Origin: Lachnospiraceae bacterium M18-1
GTDB taxonomy: Bacteria; Bacillota; Clostridia; Lachnospirales; Lachnospiraceae
Assembly: GCA_000403295.2 (NCBI GenBank)
Contig: KE159605.1
Coordinates: 2,010,805 to 2,074,804 of the forward strand
DNA: 64,000 nt
Direction of reading: 5' to 3'
Every line of letters begins with the position of its first letter. Within the stretch, counting starts at the first letter, position 1. Shown one piece after another: positions 1 to 7,908 of the stretch. The notes under the pieces were generated by a model that worked only from the letters and a program-made list of their open reading frames with translations, made no database searches and was not told the origin of the DNA. A program made the position numbers and the translations under genes.

Positions 1-519
1 GATCGCCAGCAGGATCGGAATTGCCTGCGGACACTTTGATATCTCTTCATAGCCTGCGGCATGCAGCATTGCGACCGCGATCGGTGTATACAGCGCAACT
101 ACCGCGACATTCGGCATCATCATTGACAGAACGATACTCGCTACCAGCCAGACAATGATCTGCGACTTCATTGACGGTCCGATCAGGGAAAGTGCTTTTA
201 AGGCAACCCTGCGGTCCAGTCCTGTACGTGCCCATGCCAGTGACAGCAGGCCTGTACCAAAGATCAGGATGATGCTTCCTGACGCATAATGTGAAGTTAC
301 GGATCCCATCGGAACCATTGCAAAAATCGCATTTACGATTCCCGGAAGAAGAGCGGTAACCGTCATGTGTACCGGGCGTGTAACCCACCAGAAAACCATC
401 CAAAGCAGTGTGCCGAACGCCATCGCTCCCGGCTGTGTCAGAGCTCCCCCCAGTGTAAAGCTTGATAACGCGAAAAGTACCGGACCTATTATGATATAGA
501 TCAATCTTTTTTTGTCCAT
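1..519 (-). CDS. SLC13/DASS-type anion permease, N-terminal part
   Basis: The gene runs leftward off the window, so only the first 173 codons are present. The ATG at 519 is preceded by AAGGAGA at good spacing, which fixes the start. The protein begins MDKKRLIYIIIGPVLFALSS and has several hydrophobic spans separated by short loops. A stretch near residues 80-105 (GSIILIFGTGLLSLAWARTG) resembles the re-entrant and scaffold region of divalent anion:sodium symporters (dicarboxylate, tartrate or sulfate carriers). Its location would be the cytoplasmic membrane. An IclR regulator lies just upstream on the same strand, with a promoter and palindromes between them, so it is probably that regulator's target. 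The substrate cannot be read from this fragment. Confidence 0.7.
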   Translation of the reverse strand, partial: MDKKRLIYIIIGPVLFALSSFTLGGALTQPGAMAFGTLLWMVFWWVTRPVHMTVTALLPGIVNAIFAMVPMGSVTSHYASGSIILIFGTGLLSLAWARTGLDRRVALKALSLIGPSMKSQIIVWLVASIVLSMMMPNVAVVALYTPIAVAMLHAAGYEEISKCPQAIPILLAI

Positions 520-658
520 TTGTAGTTCTCCTTTTTAGTAAAATTTTTTCCTTCTTACGCCTTTTTGATTCCTTTTTCTCCTTTCCTTCTGATTTTTTCT
601 TTTTGATATATACTGTCATTTTATATAAGGCCCAGAAGTATGTCGTATCTTGTTTTGT

Positions 659-686
659 ATTATACTCATGCCCATTCTGCTGACAA
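659..686 (-). promoter_or_regulatory. Predicted promoter of the SLC13-type transporter
   Basis: On the minus strand TTGTCA (681-686) and TATAAT (659-664) are separated by 16 bp. The start point would be near 651, leaving a purine-rich leader of about 130 nt before the ATG at 519. The rest of 520-845 contains this leader and the palindromes at 732-788; no gene is seen there. Confidence 0.5.
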
Positions 687-731
687 TACATTTTTCCATT
701 TGTTTCATTTCACAAAATCAGTTTTCAAAAC

Positions 732-788
732 GCAAACGCCGTTTGCACATTTTACGATTCAGTTGCATAATGTGCAAACGGCGTTCAC
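732..788. promoter_or_regulatory. Paired palindromes, candidate IclR-type operators
   Basis: GCAAACGCCGTTTGC (732-746) is a perfect palindrome around one central base. A second, less perfect copy (GCAAACGGCGTTCAC, 774-788) lies 42 bp further on, about four helical turns. The flanks also make a perfect 17-bp inverted repeat (735-751 with 769-785). The pair sits upstream of the -35 element of the transporter promoter and downstream of the IclR gene, a usual place for an activator or co-repressor site. IclR binding is an inference. Confidence 0.5.
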
Positions 789-845
789 CATTTCCTATTC
801 TATTTTCTTTCTGCGGCAGGTGCGGCTCTGCTTCCGTACTTTCTT

Positions 846-1640
846 TTAATTCGGATAATAACCCAGTTTCCCTGAGATCCTTGCCGAAGTGTTCAGCACC
901 GCCCTGGCAAGCTCCCGCTCTCTTTCAGGTTTCTCCAGACTATGGACCGTCGTCGATACGCTGATCGCCGCTACCGGCATACGGTTCCTGTCAAAAACAG
1001 GAGCTGCAACCGATGCCTTATTCAGGGCAAGTTCATTTTTCAACAGGCAATAGCCTTTCTGCCTCACAACGGCAAGTTCATAGTTGATCTCTTCCATCTC
1101 TGTCTTTGTCTCTTCCGTAAGCTTTCTTCGGTCGCTCTTTTTCAAAATATCCTGAGACTTTGCAGGCGGAAGATAAGCAAGGATCGCACGCCCCATTGCC
1201 GTACAATACACCGGCTGGCGATGTCCCATCGGTATCGCCAGATTTTTCGTACTCTCGCAGCTGCAGCTGATCATATGGACGATATCCTCCATCTCCTGTA
1301 TCCCCATATGGCTGTGCACATTATGCTCATAGGATATCTTCTGCAATTCCGGAAATGCATATCGGTAGATATCATTATTCTGCAGCGCCGTACCCGCCAG
1401 TTCCAAGATCTTCATTCCCGGATAATAACAGCCTGTCAGGTCATCCCGCTGCAGAAATCCCCAGTCCAGCAGTGTATTCAGATGCCGGGACACCGTACTG
1501 ATATTGATCCCAAGCTTTGCAGCAATGTCCGAGGTTCTCTGCATCGGTGTCTTTTCATTAAATGTTGACAGTATCGCTAATGTTTTGTTCAGGCTTTTTG
1601 TGTTCGATTCTCTATGCAGGCATTCTGTATCGCGGTTCAT
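846..1640 (-). CDS. IclR family transcriptional regulator
   Basis: A 264-residue protein, the usual IclR length. Residues about 15-75 form the winged helix-turn-helix (KTLAILSTFNE, then DIAAKLGINISTVSRHLNTL), and residues about 90-255 form the GAF-like effector domain, with GRAILAYLPP, a helix-rich middle and the late AAPVFDRNRMPVAAISVS strand expected of the family. It binds DNA as a dimer or tetramer and senses a small carboxylate or aromatic ligand. The start overlaps the stop of the upstream TPR-DUF4037 gene by four bases (ATGA), so the two are translationally coupled. The next gene on the same strand is an SLC13-type transporter with palindromic sites in front, which suggests local control of that carrier. 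Confidence 0.9.
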   Translation of the reverse strand: MNRDTECLHRESNTKSLNKTLAILSTFNEKTPMQRTSDIAAKLGINISTVSRHLNTLLDWGFLQRDDLTGCYYPGMKILELAGTALQNNDIYRYAFPELQKISYEHNVHSHMGIQEMEDIVHMISCSCESTKNLAIPMGHRQPVYCTAMGRAILAYLPPAKSQDILKKSDRRKLTEETKTEMEEINYELAVVRQKGYCLLKNELALNKASVAAPVFDRNRMPVAAISVSTTVHSLEKPERERELARAVLNTSARISGKLGYYPN

Positions 1641-4009
1641 GGTGAAATCCTTTCTTCTGGTTTATATCTTTGCTCCGCCTCATCCAATGATTGATACCCG
1701 TAAAACCGTACCATATGTTCCATCACCATTCTGGCATGGTTCTCCTTGTTCTGCTCCATCTTTTTTATCATTTCCAAATAGAGCAGCACTGTCTCATCTG
1801 AATATGACCCCAGTTCTCCTCTTGCATAGGTCTCAACCGATGTATTCCATGGAGTATCTTCCCAAGTGTGTACGGCCCTCCCTCGTCCGGACAGGGCCGG
1901 ATATTCTCTGGCAAATTCTTCCTCCCACTGTACCTTTTTTGCAATAATATACTCCTCTTGTTTCCTGCGTTCTATGCTTCGTACCGGCAGATGCTTTTTA
2001 AGCTTCTCATACTGTATGGGAGCAGTGCTCTCCATCATACGTGCATATTTTTCACTCAGAAGGTTCCATCCCTTGTCCTCTGCCTCTGTCAGATCTCTCC
2101 GATAGCTCTCCAAAGTCTCCGTATCCCACGTTAAAAACTGGCTTTTACGCATGATGCCAAAGGTCTCATGATCGTCCTGACAGGAAGCTCTCCCTCCCTC
2201 ATTCTTCACACTCTGGAATTGATGCCATTCCAGCGCCACCACCTGATCGACCAGTGCTTTAAAATCGGCTTCCTGATCGATATTATTTACTTCTTTCATC
2301 ATTTCCATCTTATGCACCTCCAAAAAGTGCTCCTTGCTCTGTGATAGTCCTTTACGGTTTAGCTCCCGGACAAACAGGCAGCAGATATCTTCAATCTGGC
2401 TTTCTGCCTCTTCAGGCTTTGCTTCTGCATGAACAGTCATAAGCTTCTGCAGCATAGGTTTCAGATCTTTCATATCTGCAAACATTTCCATACCCCGCAT
2501 TTTCCATTTATAGATCGGGATATACATATGATTCAGAAGATATGCCGCCTCTGCCGCCGCATTGATAAATTCCGTCAGGCACAGCCACATTGCGCCGATA
2601 TCCCGGCGCTTCCTCATCCTGCTATAATTATACTGCCCGGCCTGAGCCATCCTTCCCAATGCGCCGGCAAGTTTAAAACGCCGTACTTTTTCGGGATATC
2701 TCCCAAAGCCCTCCCTGCGACTGGTAAATTCTCCCAGAGGATCTTCGAACACTTCCCCATTCGTCACGGTACAAAGTGCCGTACTCTCAATCCGGGACCA
2801 TTCCTCCAGCTCATGGACACGATCCGGCGGCATGGCGTATCCTGTGAATTTTCGGTAGAAATCGTCTGTACACATGACTCCCACCCGGTCTGCACCATGT
2901 TCCGTATCGTTGCGCACCGGGAAGCCCATAAACTCTCCAGGAAGATTTTGATAGTCCTTCTGAAGCTGTTCTCCGATCACTTCATGATCTTCCCTGGTAA
3001 GCCACAGGCAGAACCCCGGCCCATAATCATGATCTGACGAAAACTCATCATCATATCCCAGGCACTCTGATCCCTCTCCTGCAAGGCCTGCCGCTATACG
3101 CGGCACATATTCCGGATATTTTTCATGAAGCATCGGCCTTCCATATTCTTCGTAGTATTTTCTCGACAGTTCCAAACCTCTGATCTTCCGGTTCCTTATG
3201 GCCTCCCTTCGCGCAAATGTGTCCTGAACCAGATTCAGATTCCTCAGGGTCACCTCATAATCACGGTTCTCGCCGTAATTCTCCCGAATCTCCCTCAGTG
3301 CCTTTTCATAGTATTCTATCGATGTCTCCAGCCGATCCTTCCTGAAATATGCTTCGCCCAGACCCGACAGCACAGAGGCATAATGTGCGTCCTTTTTTCC
3401 TTCTTTTCCCTCAAAGATACGCCTGGCCTCCTCCATATGCCGCGTTCCTTCTTCTATTTCCTGCCGTGCAAAACAGATATTCCCGATATTCGCATGTGTA
3501 ATAGCCGCTTCCGCCTCGGATTGGTCCAGCTTTAAGATCAAATCCATCGCCTTCTCCAGATCCTGCTTTGCTTCCAAAAGCCTCCCCGTATCCAGATACA
3601 GCAGACTTCGGTTATTATAGAATGCCGCCATCCGGTAATCAGGTTCTGTAAACTCCTCCTTGTAGCATTCGTAAACCTGCTGATAATATTCTTCCGCAGG
3701 CTCCATCTTTCCCATCATACGATAAGCTGTCGCAATATTCAACAAAATTGTCGCATAATTCACCGTTCTCTGAATCCCCATGTCGCGGGAAAACTCCTGT
3801 ACCTTCCGTATACATTCTTCGCATTCCTCAAAACGGCTCGTGACACGGTAATATCCCATAAGCTCATTGAAGATCGTAAGCATTGCCGCCGTGTCTTCCG
3901 CCCTGCGTGCTTTTTCCAGGCCCGACTGCAGAAATGCTTCCAGCCGCCTGGGCTCTCTTTCATATAATTCGTCCAGCTGATCTAAAAAATCCTGTAAATG
4001 AAACACCAC
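1637..4009 (-). CDS. TPR and DUF4037 nucleotidyltransferase-fold protein
   Basis: A 790-residue cytoplasmic protein. Residues about 1-285 are helical repeats of TPR type, for example the pair of helices around residues 135-200 with tandem A-x-Y and R-x-L-E patterns. Residues about 290-560 match the DUF4037 family: GSECLGYDDEFSSDHDYG near residue 325 is the G-S-x(n)-D-x-D signature of a nucleotidyltransferase-like fold, with the two acidic residues kept. The C-terminal 230 residues are helical and unassigned. The start is probably a GTG (several GTG codons follow GGGGGG closely), so the exact first residue is uncertain. It overlaps the IclR gene and is the first gene of that operon. DUF4037 proteins have no established reaction; nucleotide transfer to a protein or small molecule is only suggested by the fold. 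Confidence 0.8.
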   Translation of the reverse strand: MVFHLQDFLDQLDELYEREPRRLEAFLQSGLEKARRAEDTAAMLTIFNELMGYYRVTSRFEECEECIRKVQEFSRDMGIQRTVNYATILLNIATAYRMMGKMEPAEEYYQQVYECYKEEFTEPDYRMAAFYNNRSLLYLDTGRLLEAKQDLEKAMDLILKLDQSEAEAAITHANIGNICFARQEIEEGTRHMEEARRIFEGKEGKKDAHYASVLSGLGEAYFRKDRLETSIEYYEKALREIRENYGENRDYEVTLRNLNLVQDTFARREAIRNRKIRGLELSRKYYEEYGRPMLHEKYPEYVPRIAAGLAGEGSECLGYDDEFSSDHDYGPGFCLWLTREDHEVIGEQLQKDYQNLPGEFMGFPVRNDTEHGADRVGVMCTDDFYRKFTGYAMPPDRVHELEEWSRIESTALCTVTNGEVFEDPLGEFTSRREGFGRYPEKVRRFKLAGALGRMAQAGQYNYSRMRKRRDIGAMWLCLTEFINAAAEAAYLLNHMYIPIYKWKMRGMEMFADMKDLKPMLQKLMTVHAEAKPEEAESQIEDICCLFVRELNRKGLSQSKEHFLEVHKMEMMKEVNNIDQEADFKALVDQVVALEWHQFQSVKNEGGRASCQDDHETFGIMRKSQFLTWDTETLESYRRDLTEAEDKGWNLLSEKYARMMESTAPIQYEKLKKHLPVRSIERRKQEEYIIAKKVQWEEEFAREYPALSGRGRAVHTWEDTPWNTSVETYARGELGSYSDETVLLYLEMIKKMEQNKENHARMVMEHMVRFYGYQSLDEAEQRYKPEERISP

Positions 4010-4121
4010 ATTCCCCCCTTAAGAACTGTGAATACAGATAAAAAAGTTATTTCCGGCAATTTGCACAAAAAAATATCCATATAACTCTTTTATTAGGATA
4101 TTTTTCGCAGAAATTATTTTC

Positions 4122-4150
4122 AACATACCACGTTTATTCTATTTTTTCAA
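4122..4150 (-). promoter_or_regulatory. Possible promoter of the DUF4037-IclR operon
   Basis: Minus-strand TTGAAA (4145-4150) and TATGTT (4122-4127) are 17 bp apart, about 115 bp upstream of the gene start at 4009. The surrounding 4010-4195 is AT-rich with no other recognisable element. Confidence 0.35.
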
Positions 4151-4195
4151 TTATCTTTTCTCCTTATTTTTACAACCATACTGCGCCTGAAGTCA

Positions 4196-4300
4196 AAGAC
4201 CCCGCAGCAAGCTGCGGGGTATCTGACCCTCGCGGCAGTCGCCAAATATCCATGCAAGCATGGCCACTTGGCTCGTTGCTTCGCGGGAATGAAATTCTTT
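4196..4300. repeat. GC-rich palindromic (REP-like) intergenic element
   Basis: CCCCGCAGC/GCTGCGGGG (4200-4219) forms a 9-bp stem. It is followed by CCATGC-AA-GCATGG (4250-4263) and then GCTTCGCGGGAATGAAATT. A compressed relative (CCCCGCAGCCAGCTTCGCGG, 4811-4830) lies just before the deaminase ribosome binding site; it looks like the same ends with the middle missing. No reading frame is convincing here. It is best read as a dispersed non-coding repeat, with a possible terminator role. Confidence 0.45.
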
Positions 4301-4420
4301 CCGTCCCAGTCGTCCGTTGAACGTAGGTCCTAAAACATGATATCCGGTAAAAGTTCTTGTCATTATGCACAATTTCTGCCCATCATTTCACAGCACTTTT
4401 CACATATTTTTCAAAACATC

Positions 4421-4449
4421 TTGACATTATTCATGACACATCTTATAAT
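4421..4449 (+). promoter_or_regulatory. Consensus sigma-A promoter of the purine operon
   Basis: TTGACA (4421-4426) and TATAAT (4444-4449) are separated by exactly 17 bp. The start point near 4456 is about ten bases before the riboswitch aptamer. Confidence 0.85.
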
Positions 4450-4465
4450 GACGCTTAGAAATTAG

Positions 4466-4526
4466 CTTGTATAAGTTCATGATTGGATGAGCGTGTCTAC
4501 CAACTGCCGTAACAGTTGACTACAAG
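4466..4526 (+). ncRNA. Purine-family riboswitch aptamer (guanine-like pocket, diverged)
   Basis: P1 is CTTGTA/TACAAG. P2 is GTTCAT/ATGAGC with a 6-nt loop GATTGG, and P3 is AACTG/CAGTT with a 6-nt loop CCGTAA. J2/3 contains TCTACC and J3/1 contains GACTAC. In xpt numbering, U22, U47, U49, U51 and C74 are kept, and C74 predicts a guanine-type edge rather than adenine. Position 48 is G instead of U. P2 is one pair shorter than in xpt, and both loops have six instead of seven bases, although the GG/CC partners for loop-loop pairing remain. It precedes an 8-oxoguanine/guanine deaminase and a purine permease, so guanine or 8-oxoguanine is the likely ligand. Confidence 0.85.
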
Positions 4527-4576
4527 TCTTCGGAATACCCGAAGATTTTTAGTTGATTGTTACGGCAGTTTTTGTG
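4502..4576 (+). terminator. Riboswitch expression platform: terminator overlapping P3 and J3/1
   Basis: Bases 4502-4522 (P3, its loop and GACTA of the junction) can pair over 21 positions with 4551-4571, including a perfect 13-bp outer part (AACTGCCGTAACA with TGTTACGGCAGTT), and a T-run follows. A small inner hairpin (TCTTCGG/CCGAAGA) lies in the loop. Aptamer and terminator cannot form together, so ligand binding should prevent termination, giving an ON switch like the pbuE adenine switch. From 4577 to 4851 there is a further leader with two short hairpins (GACAGCG/CGCTGTC and GTCAGCGT/ACGCTGAC) and no gene. Confidence 0.75.
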
Positions 4577-4851
4577 TTTCCATAATTTGACTGCCGGCAT
4601 GGAAAAACAAATCTGACGCGTTTGACATATGCATCTTCCTTTGCGCACGGAATATCGCAATTTCTGTAATGATAAAGACAGCGCTGTAAATACGCTGTCC
4701 TGTTCTGAACAGTTACATTCATACCAATCATGCAGCTTATCTGGTCAGCGTACACGCTGACGCTATTTCACACAGTAAAAACAAACTACGATTTAGTGCA
4801 TTAAAAAGTCCCCGCAGCCAGCTTCGCGGGAATAAATTTGGAGGAAAAATC

Positions 4852-6210
4852 ATGAGCAGCTTATTGATAAAAAATGCTTCTGCCATTGTGACCTGTGATA
4901 AAAATGACGCCGTATTGGAAAATTCCAATATTCTGATCGTTGACGGTGTCATTACATACATGGGCCCTGAACCTCAGTCAGCGGATGAGACCATTGACGC
5001 TTCCGGCTGTATTGTCTATCCCGGATTGATCAACACGCATCATCACCTTTACCAGACGTTCAGCCGGAATCTGCCCCAGGTGCAGAATATGGAGCTGTTT
5101 GACTGGCTGACAACACTCTACGAAATCTGGAAAAATCTGGACGGCGGCATTATTTACCACAGTTCCATGGTGGGAATGGGCGAATTGTTAAAGACTGGCT
5201 GTACCACCTGCTTCGACCATCATTATGTATTCCCCGGCGGTAATTCCGGAACGCTTCTGGAATCTCAGTTTGCCGCGGCAAGGGAGCTGGGGATCCGCTT
5301 CTACGCATCCAGAGGAAGTATGGACCTGAGTAAAAAAGACGGAGGGCTGCCGCCGGACAGCGTAGTCCAGACCGTAGATGAGATCTTAAAAGATTCCCGA
5401 GATGCGGTAGAAACATACCACGATCCGGCGCCGTTTTCCATGGAAATGGTGGCGCTGGCCCCCTGTTCCCCGTTCAGCGCCAGTGAAGAGCTCTACCGTC
5501 AGTCCGCGATCCTGGCAAGGGAACTGGGCGTGCGCCTGCATACGCATCTGTGTGAGACCATAGATGAGGAAAATTACGTACTTGGGAAATATGGAAAACG
5601 TCCGCTGTCCTATATGGCGGATATGGATTGGGTCGGAGACGACGTCTGGTACGCACATGGAATCCACTTTAATGATGAGGAGCTGGCGCTGCTGGCAAAG
5701 ACCGGAACCGGTGTCGCGCACTGCCCCATCTCCAATATGAAGCTCTCCTCTGGTATCTGCCGGATTCCTGATATGCTGAAGCTCGGGGTTCCGGTTGGCC
5801 TGGCGGTAGACGGAAGCGCAAGCAACGACGGGTCTAATCTCCTGGAGGAACTGCGCACGGCATTCCTTCTGCATCGTCTCAATTCCAGTAAGCTGGCCCC
5901 CAGCGGATACGATGTGCTGAAGACAGCCACCAACGGCAGTGCAAGAGTGCTGGGCCGTGATGACATCGGTTCTCTGGAAACAGGAAAAGCAGGAGATCTG
6001 TTCCTGATCCGCCGCAGCCGCCTGGAGCTGGTCGGAGCTGACCTGGATGTAAAGTCTATGCTGGGCACGGTAGGCATAAAGGGTGCTGTGGACTACACCG
6101 TCGTGAACGGAAAGGTCGTGGTGAAAAACGGGGAACTTGTGGGAATTGATGAAGAAAAAGAAATCAGGGCCGGCAGAGAACTTGTCAATGATTACCTGAA
6201 CCGGATCTGA
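4852..6210 (+). CDS. 8-oxoguanine/guanine deaminase (amidohydrolase)
   Basis: A 452-residue cytoplasmic amidohydrolase of the ATZ/TRZ-like group. Metal and catalytic residues are in place: HHH within NTHHHLYQTF near residue 63, LHTHLCET near 235, AHGIHF near 270, and AVDGSASNDGSN near 320. The segment YASRGSMDLSKKDGGLPPDS near residue 160 is typical of 8-oxoguanine deaminases, which hydrolyse 8-oxoguanine to urate and often accept guanine or isocytosine. The start follows GGAGG at good spacing. The gene is preceded by a purine riboswitch and followed after 102 bp by a purine permease, which suits salvage or detoxification of oxidised guanine or use of purines as a nitrogen source. Plain guanine deaminase remains possible. 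Confidence 0.85.
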   Translation: MSSLLIKNASAIVTCDKNDAVLENSNILIVDGVITYMGPEPQSADETIDASGCIVYPGLINTHHHLYQTFSRNLPQVQNMELFDWLTTLYEIWKNLDGGIIYHSSMVGMGELLKTGCTTCFDHHYVFPGGNSGTLLESQFAAARELGIRFYASRGSMDLSKKDGGLPPDSVVQTVDEILKDSRDAVETYHDPAPFSMEMVALAPCSPFSASEELYRQSAILARELGVRLHTHLCETIDEENYVLGKYGKRPLSYMADMDWVGDDVWYAHGIHFNDEELALLAKTGTGVAHCPISNMKLSSGICRIPDMLKLGVPVGLAVDGSASNDGSNLLEELRTAFLLHRLNSSKLAPSGYDVLKTATNGSARVLGRDDIGSLETGKAGDLFLIRRSRLELVGADLDVKSMLGTVGIKGAVDYTVVNGKVVVKNGELVGIDEEKEIRAGRELVNDYLNRI

Positions 6211-6312
6211 TCGGCCAAACCCCTGCGGCATTTTGAAATGATATCCTGCCGGGATATATGAGATACCTTTTGGCTGTGCTTTATCGGATTCTATATGAGG
6301 AGGATATAGATT

Positions 6313-7692
6313 ATGAGTGAAATCCAGGAAAATAAAACCAAAAAAGAAATCGACCGGGAAATGGTCTACCAGCTTGACGGAAGGCCGGGGCTGGCTACAG
6401 CTGTTCCGCTGGGCCTGCAGCATGTACTTGCCATGTTTACTTCTAACCTGGCCCCCATCCTGATCATCGCAGGCGTATGCAGCCTGTCCGGCGCCGATAC
6501 GGTCATCATGGTGCAGTGCGCCATGTTTGTATCCGGCCTGACGACATTTATCCAGTTATACCCACTGAGGCTTGGAAAGAATTATCAGGTGGGTGCAAAG
6601 CTGCCTATTGTAATGGGAACCTCGTTCACCTTCGTCCCCACCGCCTCCGCCATCGGAGCGGCAGGCGGGATCGGAGCTGTTTTGGGCGGCTGCATGGCGG
6701 GAAGTCTGGTGGAAGTATTTATGGGCTTTTTTTACAAGTATATCCGCCGCTTTTTCCCGCCACTGGTCGTAGGCTGTACCCTGGTCACCATCGGAGTCAA
6801 CCTGCTGGGGATCGGCGTAGACTATTTTGCAGGCGGGGCGGGAGCCGCTGATTACGGCTCCCTGCAGAATCTCGGCGTAGCATTCTTCGTACTGGCCATT
6901 GTCATCCTGCTCCAGCGCTTTGGGAAAGGGCTTGCAAAAAATTCTGCGATTCTGATCGGACTTGTAGCAGGTTATGTTCTGGCTGCGATCTTGGGCATGG
7001 TAGATACATCGCCTATCGCAGACGCCAAATGGTTCGGCCTGCCTCTTCCGTTCCAGTTCCATCTGGAATTTCAGCTGCCGGCAATCCTGAGCTTCGCAGC
7101 ATTATTTGTAACATCCGGACTGGAAACCATCGGAAATACTTCCGGAATCACGATCGCGGGATTTGACCGGGAGGCTACGGAAAAGGAAACCTCCGGCGCC
7201 ATTCTCGCAGATGCCCTTGGTTCCACGACGGCTGCCATCTTCAATGCGCTGCCGAACACTGCTTTCGGTCAGAACGCAGGAATCGTCTCCATGACCAAGG
7301 TGGTCAACAGATGGTGTATTGCAACCGGTGCGTTTATCCTGATGATATCCGGATTTTTCCCGAAACTGGGTGCCCTGTTTTCAGCCATCCCCAACGCGGT
7401 ACTCGGCGGAGCGATCATTACCGTATTCGGCATGATCCTGATCAATGGGATTAAGATGATCTCCAAAGCCGGATTCAGCGAAAGAAATATTCTCGTAATG
7501 GGACTGACTTTTGCATTCGGCATGGGCGTACCCGGACACCCGGAGGCTGTTGCACAGCTTCCGGCGGCGCTGCAGTTTATTTTCAATGATCCTGTTACGG
7601 CTACCTGTATCATAGCGATCCTGGCAAATATCCTGTTTCCGCTTAAGGACGAGAGCGATATTGCGAAGGCAAAGGAAGCGATGCTTGGATAG
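6313..7692 (+). CDS. NCS2 family purine permease
   Basis: A 459-residue integral membrane protein with about 12-14 hydrophobic segments. It carries the NCS2 (nucleobase:cation symporter 2) signatures: PLGLQHVLAMF near residue 35, the carrier motif TAFGQNAGIVSMTKVVNR near 315, and acidic residues before it in GLETIGNTSGI. The family imports xanthine, uric acid, guanine or uracil with a proton or sodium ion. The ATG follows GAGGAGGATATAG. Because it is in one transcription unit with the deaminase and behind the riboswitch, purine (perhaps xanthine, urate or 8-oxoguanine) is more likely than uracil. A strong hairpin follows the gene. Confidence 0.88.
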   Translation: MSEIQENKTKKEIDREMVYQLDGRPGLATAVPLGLQHVLAMFTSNLAPILIIAGVCSLSGADTVIMVQCAMFVSGLTTFIQLYPLRLGKNYQVGAKLPIVMGTSFTFVPTASAIGAAGGIGAVLGGCMAGSLVEVFMGFFYKYIRRFFPPLVVGCTLVTIGVNLLGIGVDYFAGGAGAADYGSLQNLGVAFFVLAIVILLQRFGKGLAKNSAILIGLVAGYVLAAILGMVDTSPIADAKWFGLPLPFQFHLEFQLPAILSFAALFVTSGLETIGNTSGITIAGFDREATEKETSGAILADALGSTTAAIFNALPNTAFGQNAGIVSMTKVVNRWCIATGAFILMISGFFPKLGALFSAIPNAVLGGAIITVFGMILINGIKMISKAGFSERNILVMGLTFAFGMGVPGHPEAVAQLPAALQFIFNDPVTATCIIAILANILFPLKDESDIAKAKEAMLG

Positions 7693-7774
7693 GTCTGAGA
7701 AACAAGTGACCGGCCGATCTTTCGTACTCAGCTCGTAACCACTTGTTATGAATAATACAAGGGATTTTTAAAAA

Positions 7775-7812
7775 GCGGCGTATTCCTCTGAGGATCCAGA
7801 GGAATACGCCGC
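7775..7812 (+). terminator. Hairpin terminator after the purine operon
   Basis: A perfect 16-bp stem (GCGGCGTATTCCTCTG with its complement) has a six-base loop. The plus-strand side is followed by ATTTTATT. The other side is flanked by a run of A, so it could act in both directions. Confidence 0.75.
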
Positions 7813-7854
7813 TATCTGATTTTATTCCGATTGTACAGCAGCAGCTTCGTCCTG

Positions 7855-7883
7855 TAGACATTTTTTCTCCTCTGTGATATGAT
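7855..7883 (+). promoter_or_regulatory. Promoter of the kinase/LytTR operon
   Basis: TAGACA (7855-7860) and TATGAT (7878-7883) are 17 bp apart, and GGAAAGGAGGTGG follows at 7891. The short leader supports translation from the ATG at 7909 rather than from the upstream ATG at 7879. Confidence 0.6.
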
Positions 7884-7908
7884 ATCCCACGGAAAGGAGG
7901 TGGGCGCT

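Noticed and set aside
47..691. Long reading frame on the minus strand at the left edge
   Set aside because: It is out of frame with the transporter gene, whose ATG at 519 has a ribosome site and membrane-protein composition; the 47-691 frame shows no family pattern.
4170..4370. 66-codon minus-strand frame in the palindromic element
   Set aside because: The sequence is explained by a structured repeat, and the frame has no start signal.
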